This document shows positions 57,028 to 64,000 of a DNA stretch of 64,000 nt, piece by piece. The position numbers and the translations under genes were made by a program. How positions within the stretch are numbered: the first letter of the stretch is position 1; the number at the start of each line of letters is the position of its first letter. This DNA comes from Chloroflexota bacterium (lineage in GTDB: Bacteria > Chloroflexota > Limnocylindria > Limnocylindrales > CSP1-4). A model generated the notes under the pieces. The model was given only the letters and a program-made list of their open reading frames with translations, did not search any database and was not told where the DNA came from. The stretch is taken from the NCBI GenBank assembly GCA_005883615.1, contig VBEC01000016.1, positions 93,940 through 157,939 on the forward strand, in the 5' to 3' direction.

Positions 57028-57905
57028 TGGCCACCACCGCGATCAGCCGCGGACGTGAGCGGGAGCTGGTGGTCGCTCGGCCCATCGCCGATCGCGCTGC
57101 GCTGCGGTCCTTTCTCGAGCAGGACCGGCTGTTCGCCGCATACGCGATCTGCGATCTCGAAGACCGCGAGTGGAACCGGACGCGCTGGGGAGCGGCGTAC
57201 GCCGATCACGACCTGGTGGCCGTGGTTCTCGAATACGGCGGCTCCTCGCCCCAGCCCATCTTCGTGATGGGTCGGACCGACGGGATCGTAGCGATCCTGC
57301 GCGACGTGATCCGGCCGCGAGCCGCATATGCCGCCGCACTGCCCGAACACGCCCCGGCGCTCGAGCAGCTCTACCGGGTGGATCCGGGCCCGCAGATGGT
57401 CCGTATGTGGGTCGACCGAGCGCGCTTCCGGCCCTACCCCGCGGACGTCCAGCGCCTGCTGCCGGTAGAGATCGGCGAGGTCAATCGCCTGTACGGGCTC
57501 GGCTTCACGTCGTGGCTGCCGTCGTCGGCCATCGCCGAGGGCGTCTACTTCGGGATCCGCGTCAACGGCCGGCTCGTGTCGGCGGCCGGCACTCACGTCA
57601 TCAGTCCGTCCGCGCGCCTGGGGGTTGTCGGCAACGTGCTGACGCATGTCGACTATCGCGGCCGGGGATATGCGACCGCGGTGACCGGCGCAGTCACGGC
57701 AGAGCTGCTTCGGACGTGCGATCAGGTGGTCCTCAACGTCCGCTCGGATAACCCACCTGCCCTCCAGGCCTATCGGCGCCTCGGATACGCGGAGCACGTC
57801 CGCTTCGAGGAGCGCCTGATTCATCGCCTTGGCGCCACGTGGCCGGGCCTGCCCGCGGCCATACGCCGCCTCTTTACCCCGCGCAAGGAGTTCGACCGCC
57901 GATGA
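57027..57905 (+). CDS. GNAT-family N-acetyltransferase
   Basis: A 292-residue protein. The N-terminal half (1-145) is a divergent GNAT-like or unassigned domain. The C-terminal half has the acetyl-CoA motif [20 protein letters not shown] (motif A, near 208-227) followed by [18 protein letters not shown], the classic GNAT B region. Substrate unknown. It overlaps mtnA by one base and ahcY by four (ATGA), so it is a true member of the SAM-recycling operon. Confidence 0.87.
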   Translation: MATTAISRGRERELVVARPIADRAALRSFLEQDRLFAAYAICDLEDREWNRTRWGAAYADHDLVAVVLEYGGSSPQPIFVMGRTDGIVAILRDVIRPRAAYAAALPEHAPALEQLYRVDPGPQMVRMWVDRARFRPYPADVQRLLPVEIGEVNRLYGLGFTSWLPSSAIAEGVYFGIRVNGRLVSAAGTHVISPSARLGVVGNVLTHVDYRGRGYATAVTGAVTAELLRTCDQVVLNVRSDNPPALQAYRRLGYAEHVRFEERLIHRLGATWPGLPAAIRRLFTPRKEFDRR

Positions 57906-59215
57906 CCTCATCCTCCGCGACTGCCGGCTCCCCGGCCGGGAGCGCCACCGCAGACCTGCCGGCACACGACCTATCGGACTTATCGCTGGTCGACGAAGGA
58001 GTTCGGCGCATCGAATGGGCCGAACGCGAAATGCCGGTGCTGCGGCTGATCCGGCAGCGTTTCTCGACCGACCGTCCGCTCGACGGCTTGCGCATCGGCG
58101 CGTGCCTGCACGTGACGACCGAGACGGCGAACCTCATGCGAACGCTCCAGGCGGGCGGTGCCACGGTGACGCTGTGCGCCTCGAACCCACTGTCGACCAA
58201 GGACGACGTTGCGGCCGCCCTGGTCGCTCGATTCGGCATCTCGACCTTTGCCCGGCGCGGCGAGGATCGCGACACGTACTACGCGCACCTGGAGGCCGTC
58301 GCCGACATGCATCCGCAGCTCACCATGGACGACGGATGTGATCTCGTGTCGTTGCTCCACAGCTCCCGGCCGGCGCAGCTGGACGAGGTCCTGGCCGGCA
58401 CCGAAGAGACGACGACCGGTGTCATCCGCCTTCGCGCGATGGCCGCAGACGGCGCACTTGCATTCCCGGTCATCGCGGTCAACGAGGCGCTGACAAAGCA
58501 TCTCTTCGATAACCGTTATGGCACCGGCCAGTCCACGGTCGACGGCATTCTGCGCGCGACCAACATCCTCCTTGCCGGCAGGAAGGTGGTCATCGCCGGC
58601 TACGGCTGGGTCGGGCGGGGCATCGCATCACGCATGGCCGGGATGGGAGCGCACGTTGCGGTCATCGAGGTCGACCCGATCCGGGCTCTCGAGGCGCTCA
58701 TGGACGGCTACGTGGTGATGACTGTCGGAGAGGCGGCGCCGTGGGGCGAGCTGTTCATCACGGCCACGGGCAACGTCAACGTGTTCCGGCGCGAGCACTT
58801 CGCCGCGATGCTCGATGGCGCGATCATGGCCAACAGCGGGCATTTCGATGCCGAGCTTGATCTTGCGGCGCTGCGCGAGATGGCAGAGGGCCACGTCCGA
58901 GAGGTTCGCGACAATGTCCAGGAGTTCGACGTTGGCGGAAAGAAGCTGAACCTGCTGGCGGAGGGCAGGCTCGTCAACCTGAGCGCGGCCGAGGGCCACC
59001 CGGCGGCCGTGATGGACATGAGCTTCGCCAACCAGGCCCTGTCTGCCGAGTACGTGGCCGCACATCACACCGAGCTGGAGGACCGTGTTTACGTGGTTCC
59101 CGAAGCCATCGATGCTGAGGTCGCCCGCCTCAAGCTTGCGGCTCTGGGCATCACGCTCGACCCGATGACCGTCGAGCAGGCCGAATACGTCGCCTCCTGG
59201 AAGCACGGAACCTGA
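57902..59215 (+). CDS. ahcY: Adenosylhomocysteinase
   Basis: Hydrolyses S-adenosylhomocysteine to adenosine and homocysteine, relieving methyltransferase inhibition. At 437 residues it is the short type without the 40-residue insertion. Motifs: [52 protein letters not shown], and the NAD fold [24 protein letters not shown] 57902 overlaps the GNAT stop by 4 bp. The convergent kynU ends 6 bp away. Confidence 0.96.
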   Translation: MTSSSATAGSPAGSATADLPAHDLSDLSLVDEGVRRIEWAEREMPVLRLIRQRFSTDRPLDGLRIGACLHVTTETANLMRTLQAGGATVTLCASNPLSTKDDVAAALVARFGISTFARRGEDRDTYYAHLEAVADMHPQLTMDDGCDLVSLLHSSRPAQLDEVLAGTEETTTGVIRLRAMAADGALAFPVIAVNEALTKHLFDNRYGTGQSTVDGILRATNILLAGRKVVIAGYGWVGRGIASRMAGMGAHVAVIEVDPIRALEALMDGYVVMTVGEAAPWGELFITATGNVNVFRREHFAAMLDGAIMANSGHFDAELDLAALREMAEGHVREVRDNVQEFDVGGKKLNLLAEGRLVNLSAAEGHPAAVMDMSFANQALSAEYVAAHHTELEDRVYVVPEAIDAEVARLKLAALGITLDPMTVEQAEYVASWKHGT

Positions 59216-59221
59216 CCGAGG

Positions 59222-60445
59222 TCAACCGGCCAGCACGCGCAGTCGCTCCAGCCCTTCCCAGACGTCCACGAATCGAGTAGTCAGCGGGGAGAGGCCAAAT
59301 CGGATCGAGTCCGGCGCCCGAAAATCAACGATGACATTCCGCTCGGCGAGGCGCCCAGACAGCGCTCGGCCGTCCGGGTGACGGAGGGCGATGTGAGCTC
59401 CTCGACGGGCTGATTCGCGAGGGCTGCCGAGGCTGAAGCCCGGCGGCCGCAACCAGGCGTCATGGAGTCCGATCGCCAGTTCGGTCAGGGCAACGGCCTT
59501 GGCCCGGATGGCGTCGATGCCGGCTGCCGCGCAGAGGCGCGCTCCTTCCTCGACGGCAACGAGTCCGGGGACGGACGGCGTTCCGACCTGCCAGGCCGCG
59601 ATTCCCGGCTGCGGATCGTACTCGGGTCCCATTGCCAGGAAGTCGCGTTGCCCGAACCAGCCCTGGATTGGGTTGCGCAGCTCCTCCTGGAGCTCTCGAC
59701 GAACGTACAGGAATGCCGGCGAGCCGGGACCGCCATTGAGGTACTTGTAGGTGCAGCCCACGGCCAGATCGACACCGTGCTCCTGGACGCCGACCGGCAC
59801 GGATGCGACCGAGTGGCTCAGGTCCCACAGGACAAGCGCGCCGGCGTCGTGACCGAGGCGGGTGATCGCCGGCAGGTCGGCAACCGATGCCGAGCGATAG
59901 TTGACGTGGCTGAGGGTGATGAGCGCTACGTCGTCGTCAACGGCCTGCGCAATGTCTGCCACTCGGGGGCCTTCGACCGGGTCTGGATCGAGCCACCGAA
60001 TGGAAAGGCCACGGGCTCGCGCCAGCCCTTGCAGTACGTATCGGTCGGTCGGGAAGTTGGCGCGGTCGGTGACGATCGCGGTGCGGCCCGGGCGGGCACC
60101 CAGAGCCGCAGTCGCGAGCCGGTAGAAGTTCACGGTCGTCGAATCGGCCACGATCACCTCGCCCGGCATGGCGCCGATGAGCTCGGTTCCGATGAGATCG
60201 CCGACATCCGCCGGCAGGCCCGGCCAGCGATCCCATCCGCGCACGAGGTCCCCGCCCCACTCCTGGCGGACCAGATGCTGCAGCCGAGCGACCGTTGCGA
60301 TCGGCAGGCGTCCGAGCGAGTTCCCGTCGAGGTAGATGAGGTCCGGGTCGTCGATGACGAACCGGTCACGGAAGGGCGCCAGCGGATCGGCCGCGTCCAA
60401 CGCCTCCGCGAACGCTCGCGAGGTTGTATCGGCAACCGTGCTCAC
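59222..60445 (-). CDS. kynU: Kynureninase
   Basis: PLP enzyme that cleaves kynurenine (to anthranilate and alanine) or 3-hydroxykynurenine. The 407-residue sequence has [41 protein letters not shown], and the PLP lysine in [31 protein letters not shown] is also conserved. The start is GTG 60445 (N-terminus [21 protein letters not shown]); GTG 60484 is an in-frame alternative. It is inverted between ahcY and metK, with no other tryptophan-catabolism gene in the window, so its link to the cluster is unclear. Confidence 0.93.
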   Translation of the reverse strand: MSTVADTTSRAFAEALDAADPLAPFRDRFVIDDPDLIYLDGNSLGRLPIATVARLQHLVRQEWGGDLVRGWDRWPGLPADVGDLIGTELIGAMPGEVIVADSTTVNFYRLATAALGARPGRTAIVTDRANFPTDRYVLQGLARARGLSIRWLDPDPVEGPRVADIAQAVDDDVALITLSHVNYRSASVADLPAITRLGHDAGALVLWDLSHSVASVPVGVQEHGVDLAVGCTYKYLNGGPGSPAFLYVRRELQEELRNPIQGWFGQRDFLAMGPEYDPQPGIAAWQVGTPSVPGLVAVEEGARLCAAAGIDAIRAKAVALTELAIGLHDAWLRPPGFSLGSPRESARRGAHIALRHPDGRALSGRLAERNVIVDFRAPDSIRFGLSPLTTRFVDVWEGLERLRVLAG

Positions 60446-60573
60446 GGACGGGAGTCTATGTCTGCCGCACGGGTCCGAGTTCACGTGACCCCGTGCTACC
60501 CTGCCACCGGCATTGGCGGCATCTCATTCAGCGCAGGCTCGCCGCCCACTCCCAGTCGCAAGAGCGGAGCAGC

Positions 60574-61809
60574 ATGGCCAGCATCGTCGACGCAGAGCAG
60601 TACCTGTTCACCTCCGAATCGGTGACCGAGGGTCACCCCGACAAGATGTGCGATCAGGTGAGCGACGCGATCCTCGACGCGATCATCGCCGCCGATCCGA
60701 ATGCGCGGGTTGCCTGCGAGACGGCAACCACCACGGGCCTGGTGATGGTCCTCGGAGAGATCAGCACAACGACCTATGTCGACTTCCAGGCCGTGGTCCG
60801 GGACACCGTCCGGGAAGTCGGCTATACCCGTGCCGACTACGGCTTCGACTACCTGACCTGCGGCACGCTCGTGAGCATCAAGGAGCAGTCGAGTGACATC
60901 TCCATGGGCGTCGACTCGGCCCTCGAGGTTCGCGAGGACGCAGCACCGTCCTACGAGCTGGGCGCCGGCGACCAGGGAATGATGTTCGGCTTCGCGTGCC
61001 GGGAGACGCCCGAGCTGATGCCGCTCCCGATCGCCCTGGCCCACCGCATGGCGCGACGGCTCGCCGAGGTCCGCAAGAGCGGCCAGCTGCCGTACCTGCG
61101 GCCGGACGGCAAGACGCAGGTGACCGTCGAATACGAGCGCGGAATCCCGAAGCGCATCAGGACCGTGGTCGTCTCAGCCCAGCACGACCCTGACGCGAGG
61201 CAGGAGCGCATTCGTTCGGACATCGTCGAGACCGTCATCCTGCCGACAATCCCGCGGGAGCTGCGAGCCAGCGACCCGATCATGCACGTCAATCCGACCG
61301 GGCGGTTCGTCACAGGTGGCCCCATGGGCGACGCCGGCCTTACGGGCCGCAAGATCATCGTCGACAGCTATGGCGGAATGGCTCGCCACGGCGGCGGAGC
61401 CTTCAGTGGCAAGGACCCCACGAAGGTCGACCGGTCGGCCGCGTATGCGGCACGCTGGGTTGCCAAGAATGTGGTTGCCGCGGGCCTCGCCGACCGGTTC
61501 GAGGTCGAGGTTGCCTATGGCATCGGCATCGCCCGGCCGATCAGCCTCCAGGTCGAGTCGTTCGGAACCGGGCGGCTGCCCGACGAGAAGATCCAGGCGA
61601 TCATCGAGCGCCAGTTCGACCTGCGCCCGGCCGCAATCATCGACGCCCTGGACCTTCGCCGACCCATCTACCGCCAGACGGCTTCCTACGGCCATTTCGG
61701 TCGTCCGGATCTCGACCTTCCATGGGAGCGAACAGACAAGGCATCGCTCCTCGCGGACGAGGCCGGACTGGCGAGACCGACCGAACAACCCGTCGCCGCG
61801 GCCGGTTAG
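60574..61809 (+). CDS. metK: S-adenosylmethionine synthetase
   Basis: Makes SAM from methionine and ATP. At 411 residues the length is typical. Motifs: [20 protein letters not shown] with the ATP-binding His, [15 protein letters not shown], and the phosphate loop [33 protein letters not shown] and the final [15 protein letters not shown] also match. ATG 60574 follows a GAGCGGAGCAG purine-rich site. A TACCCT -10-like box lies at 60497-60502. I found no SAM-riboswitch signature in the leader. Confidence 0.97.
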   Translation: MASIVDAEQYLFTSESVTEGHPDKMCDQVSDAILDAIIAADPNARVACETATTTGLVMVLGEISTTTYVDFQAVVRDTVREVGYTRADYGFDYLTCGTLVSIKEQSSDISMGVDSALEVREDAAPSYELGAGDQGMMFGFACRETPELMPLPIALAHRMARRLAEVRKSGQLPYLRPDGKTQVTVEYERGIPKRIRTVVVSAQHDPDARQERIRSDIVETVILPTIPRELRASDPIMHVNPTGRFVTGGPMGDAGLTGRKIIVDSYGGMARHGGGAFSGKDPTKVDRSAAYAARWVAKNVVAAGLADRFEVEVAYGIGIARPISLQVESFGTGRLPDEKIQAIIERQFDLRPAAIIDALDLRRPIYRQTASYGHFGRPDLDLPWERTDKASLLADEAGLARPTEQPVAAAG

Positions 61810-61875
61810 CCCGCCTCCCTGCGAGGCGCAATCTCTGGCGAGGCGCCAACTCCCCGGCGAGGAGCCGCCGGGACC

Positions 61876-61881
61876 TAGAAT
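61876..61881 (+). promoter_or_regulatory. -10 box of a probable leaderless manC promoter
   Basis: TAGAAT ends 8 bases before ATG 61890. There is no ribosome site between them. The same arrangement occurs at dnaJ, hinT and the CDF-like gene. Confidence 0.5.
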
Positions 61882-61889
61882 GGGCGGCC

Positions 61890-62963
61890 ATGTATGCAGT
61901 GATCCTGGCTGGCGGAGGCGGGACCCGGCTCTGGCCGCTCAGCTCACCTGGTCGCCCAAAGCCTTTCCTGCCGCTGCTCGGGGAGCGCTCGCTTCTCCAG
62001 CTCACGGTGGACCGACTCCGCGACGTGGTCCGTCCAGAGGACATCTTCGTCGTGACCGATCGCCGTTACGGGGGCATCGTGCGGATGCAGCTGCCCGCGG
62101 TGAGGGTGGTGCCCGAGCCCGTCGGTCGGAACACCGCCGCCGCCATCGCCCTGGCGACGGTGAGCCTCGAACGCCCGGAAGACGAGGTGATGCTCGTCCT
62201 GCCGGCCGATCACTGGATCTCGAACGTCGATCAGTTCCAGGCGGTGCTGCAGGGTGGGGGCCGTCTCGCAGACGGCCTTTTCGACCTCGACGAACCGCTC
62301 GTGACGCTAGGCATCCAGCCCGAAGGACCGTCCACCGATTACGGTTACCTCCTTCCGAACCTGGACCGCGCCGCGACCCTCCACGGGCTGCAGGTCTATC
62401 CCCTCGAGGCCTTCGAGGAGAAGCCGACCGAGGCTCGAGCACGCCAGCTCTTCGGCATGTCCGGCACGGCCTGGAACGCAGGGATCTTCCTGTGGCAGCG
62501 ACGCACGATCCGTGCGGCCCTCGAGCGCTACACGTCGCTGCTGACCGTCATCGGGCCGGCAGCAGGCTCGGAGCTCGCGCTCGGGATGGCCTTCGAGCAC
62601 ATCACACCCTTGTCGATCGATCGCGCCGTCATGGAAGGCGCCGCGCAGGACCACCACGTCGTCATGGCCTCGATGGACGTTGGCTGGAGCGACATCGGGA
62701 ATTGGACGGCGCTGCTCGACGCACTGCCCGGCCACCGCGCGGAAGGAGCCCGGGGCCGAGTCGTGGCACCTGGCGAAGCGGTCGAGCTCGGTGAGGACGA
62801 CGTCCTCGTGCATTCGGCCAACGGCCACCTGACCCTGACCCTCGGCCCGCACGAGGGACTTCGCTCCGAGACACCGGTGGCACTGTTAACCGGCGCGCGG
62901 GCCGACGAGGCCGCCCTGGGGGCCTTGCTCGATCGGGTCTCGGCACAGGAGGCGCGACTGTGA
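61890..62963 (+). CDS. manC: Mannose-1-phosphate guanylyltransferase
   Basis: Forms GDP-mannose from GTP and mannose-1-phosphate. The 357-residue sequence starts YAVILAGGGGTRLWPLSS with the GGxGTRLWPL signature and PKPFLPLLGERSLLQ. EPVGRNTAAAIALAT and VLPADHWI follow, then FEEKPTEARARQLF and WNAGIFLWQ. It has only the nucleotidyltransferase part, with no phosphomannose isomerase fusion. It overlaps the phosphohexomutase by GTGA, giving consecutive steps to GDP-mannose for cell-surface glycans. Confidence 0.93.
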   Translation: MYAVILAGGGGTRLWPLSSPGRPKPFLPLLGERSLLQLTVDRLRDVVRPEDIFVVTDRRYGGIVRMQLPAVRVVPEPVGRNTAAAIALATVSLERPEDEVMLVLPADHWISNVDQFQAVLQGGGRLADGLFDLDEPLVTLGIQPEGPSTDYGYLLPNLDRAATLHGLQVYPLEAFEEKPTEARARQLFGMSGTAWNAGIFLWQRRTIRAALERYTSLLTVIGPAAGSELALGMAFEHITPLSIDRAVMEGAAQDHHVVMASMDVGWSDIGNWTALLDALPGHRAEGARGRVVAPGEAVELGEDDVLVHSANGHLTLTLGPHEGLRSETPVALLTGARADEAALGALLDRVSAQEARL

Positions 62964-64000
62964 CCGACATCGCCACGGCTCCGGCCGCGACCCAGATCGT
63001 CTTCGGCACCGATGGCTGGCGAGCGCGGATCGCGGACGAATACACCTTCGACAACGTGCGCCGCTGCGCCGACGGCGTGGCGCGTTACGTCTCCGAGCGG
63101 GGCGAGCAGGCCAGGGGCGTGGTGATCGCCTACGACCGGCGCTTCGCCTCGGAGCACTTCGCGATCGCCGCCGCCGAGGTGCTCCTGGCCCAGGACATCC
63201 CCGTGGCCTACGCGGTCCACGCCGTGCCGACCCAGATGTCGTCCTATGAGGTGGTCGAGCGGAAGGCGGCTGCAGGCATCGTGATCACCGCCAGCCACAA
63301 TCCCTGGACGGACAACGGGTTCAAGGTGAAGTCACCCGCCGGATCCGCGGCCGGTCCGGACATCCTGAAAGTGCTCGAGGCGACGATCGCCGAGAACGGC
63401 GGCCGGGCAATCGAGCGGCGCCCGTTCGCGGACGCCGAGAAGGCGGGCATGGTCGAGCGCTACGATCCGTACCCGGGCTACCAGCGGTTCCTGCGACGGA
63501 CGGTCGACCTGGACGCCGTTCGCGCCGCGGACGTGCACGTCCTGGTGGAGCCCATGTGGGGAGCGGGTGCCGGATGGCTGTCGAGCCTGCTCGCTGGCGG
63601 AAAGATCCGTGTAACGGAGATCCACCAGGAGCGGAACCCGTATTTCGGCGGCGTCAACCCGGAGCCCATTCGCCCGAACATCGACGAGGCACTGGGCATG
63701 CTCTCCCGTGGCGGGTTCGACCTGGGCCTCCTGCTGGACGGCGATGCCGACCGCGCGGGAGCAGCGGACGAGCGCGGGACCTTCATCCACCAGCTCGAGG
63801 TGACCGGCCTGCTGATGTACTACCTCGCGGAGTACCGCGGCCTGCGCCAGCCGGTCGTCAAGAGCGTCAACAACACGTCCATGGCGGAGCGTCTCGGGGA
63901 GCACTACGGGATCAAGGTCTACGAGACGTCGGTCGACTTCAAGTACATCGGGCCCAAGATGATCGAGACCGGCGCCATGATGGGCGGCGAGGAGTCGGGC
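62960..64000 (+). CDS. Phosphoglucomutase/phosphomannomutase, 3' end outside window
   Basis: 347 codons are visible from GTG 62960, open to the window end. The alpha-D-phosphohexomutase motifs are clear: FGTDGWRARIADEYTF near the N-terminus, the phosphoserine loop GIVITASHNPWTDNG near residue 110-124, the metal loop LLLDGDADRAG near 260-270, and the sugar-binding GGEESG at the window edge. It would interconvert mannose-6-phosphate and mannose-1-phosphate (or the glucose pair). The overlap with manC favours the mannose role. Without the C-terminus, specificity cannot be judged. Confidence 0.93.
   Translation, partial: MTDIATAPAATQIVFGTDGWRARIADEYTFDNVRRCADGVARYVSERGEQARGVVIAYDRRFASEHFAIAAAEVLLAQDIPVAYAVHAVPTQMSSYEVVERKAAAGIVITASHNPWTDNGFKVKSPAGSAAGPDILKVLEATIAENGGRAIERRPFADAEKAGMVERYDPYPGYQRFLRRTVDLDAVRAADVHVLVEPMWGAGAGWLSSLLAGGKIRVTEIHQERNPYFGGVNPEPIRPNIDEALGMLSRGGFDLGLLLDGDADRAGAADERGTFIHQLEVTGLLMYYLAEYRGLRQPVVKSVNNTSMAERLGEHYGIKVYETSVDFKYIGPKMIETGAMMGGEESG

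Noticed and set aside
60446..60573. SAM riboswitch before metK
   Set aside because: No SAM-I, II or IV core motif is visible in this short leader.

Overview
The window is a dense stretch of a very GC-rich (roughly two-thirds G+C by eye) bacterial chromosome, almost all housekeeping genes, with no phage, plasmid, transposase, rRNA or intact tRNA gene. Lineage is inferred, not proven. The HrcA/CIRCE heat-shock unit, a small DUF5679-type zinc-ribbon gene, error-prone DnaE2, the 7TM-HD phosphohydrolase next to YbeY, F420-type luciferase-like enzymes and the many TTG/GTG starts together suggest a high-GC Chloroflexota (possibly Limnocylindria-like) or a related deep-branching lineage.

Layout. 1-9 kb: 5'-truncated dnaE2, a membrane protein, a 1205-residue surface protein built of OB-like modules, a uridine phosphorylase-like enzyme and a 46-residue zinc-ribbon protein. 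9-14.7 kb: a glycolytic run, ROK sugar kinase, gap, pgk and eno; pgk and eno overlap by 4 bp. 14.7-20.4 kb: rpsT (minus strand, with a histone-H1-like tail), a DMT transporter, lepA, a CPBP-like membrane protein and hemW. 20.4-31.7 kb: a CIRCE-controlled hrcA-grpE-dnaK unit; then a frameshifted XRE/nuclease-like gene, a three-gene ABC exporter and a family-5 uracil-DNA glycosylase; then dnaJ-prmA-hinT and a probable lipoprotein. 31.7-38.5 kb: an acyl-CoA ligase and a short DUF2339-like tail on the minus strand, then rpsU, yqeY, pgpH-like, a GAF-adenylate cyclase and ybeY. 38.5-46.9 kb: a frameshifted MarR gene, a 47-bp tandem repeat, pth-mfd, an orphan ParA with a degenerate GGDEF partner, thioredoxin and a CDF-like transporter. 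47-54.9 kb: signalling and envelope genes (GGDEF-EAL, an SH3 surface protein, an SGNH hydrolase), an F420-type oxidoreductase, an MFS transporter and a mini-metallopeptidase. 55-64 kb: apt, mtnA, GNAT, ahcY and metK (S-adenosylmethionine, methylthioadenosine and adenine recycling) with kynU inverted inside, then manC and a phosphohexomutase that runs off the window.

How the genes work together. Three functional blocks are clear: lower glycolysis; proteostasis and translation quality control (HrcA/GrpE/DnaK/DnaJ, LepA, YbeY, Pth, S20, S21, PrmA); and SAM/adenine recycling leading into GDP-mannose synthesis. Neighbouring genes often overlap by ATGA or GTGA. A recurrent -10 box (TAGACT, TAGAAT, TACCAT, TACAAT) lies only 6-9 nt before several start codons, which suggests leaderless mRNAs.

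Oddities most worth checking are two disordered insertions in DnaE2, the seven-module OB surface protein, a Tat-like N-terminal extension on MtnA, two single-base frameshifts in regulator genes, a tRNA-3'-end-like sequence, the 47-bp tandem repeat next to pth, and the leaderless promoter pattern. I found no convincing new defence or mobile system.
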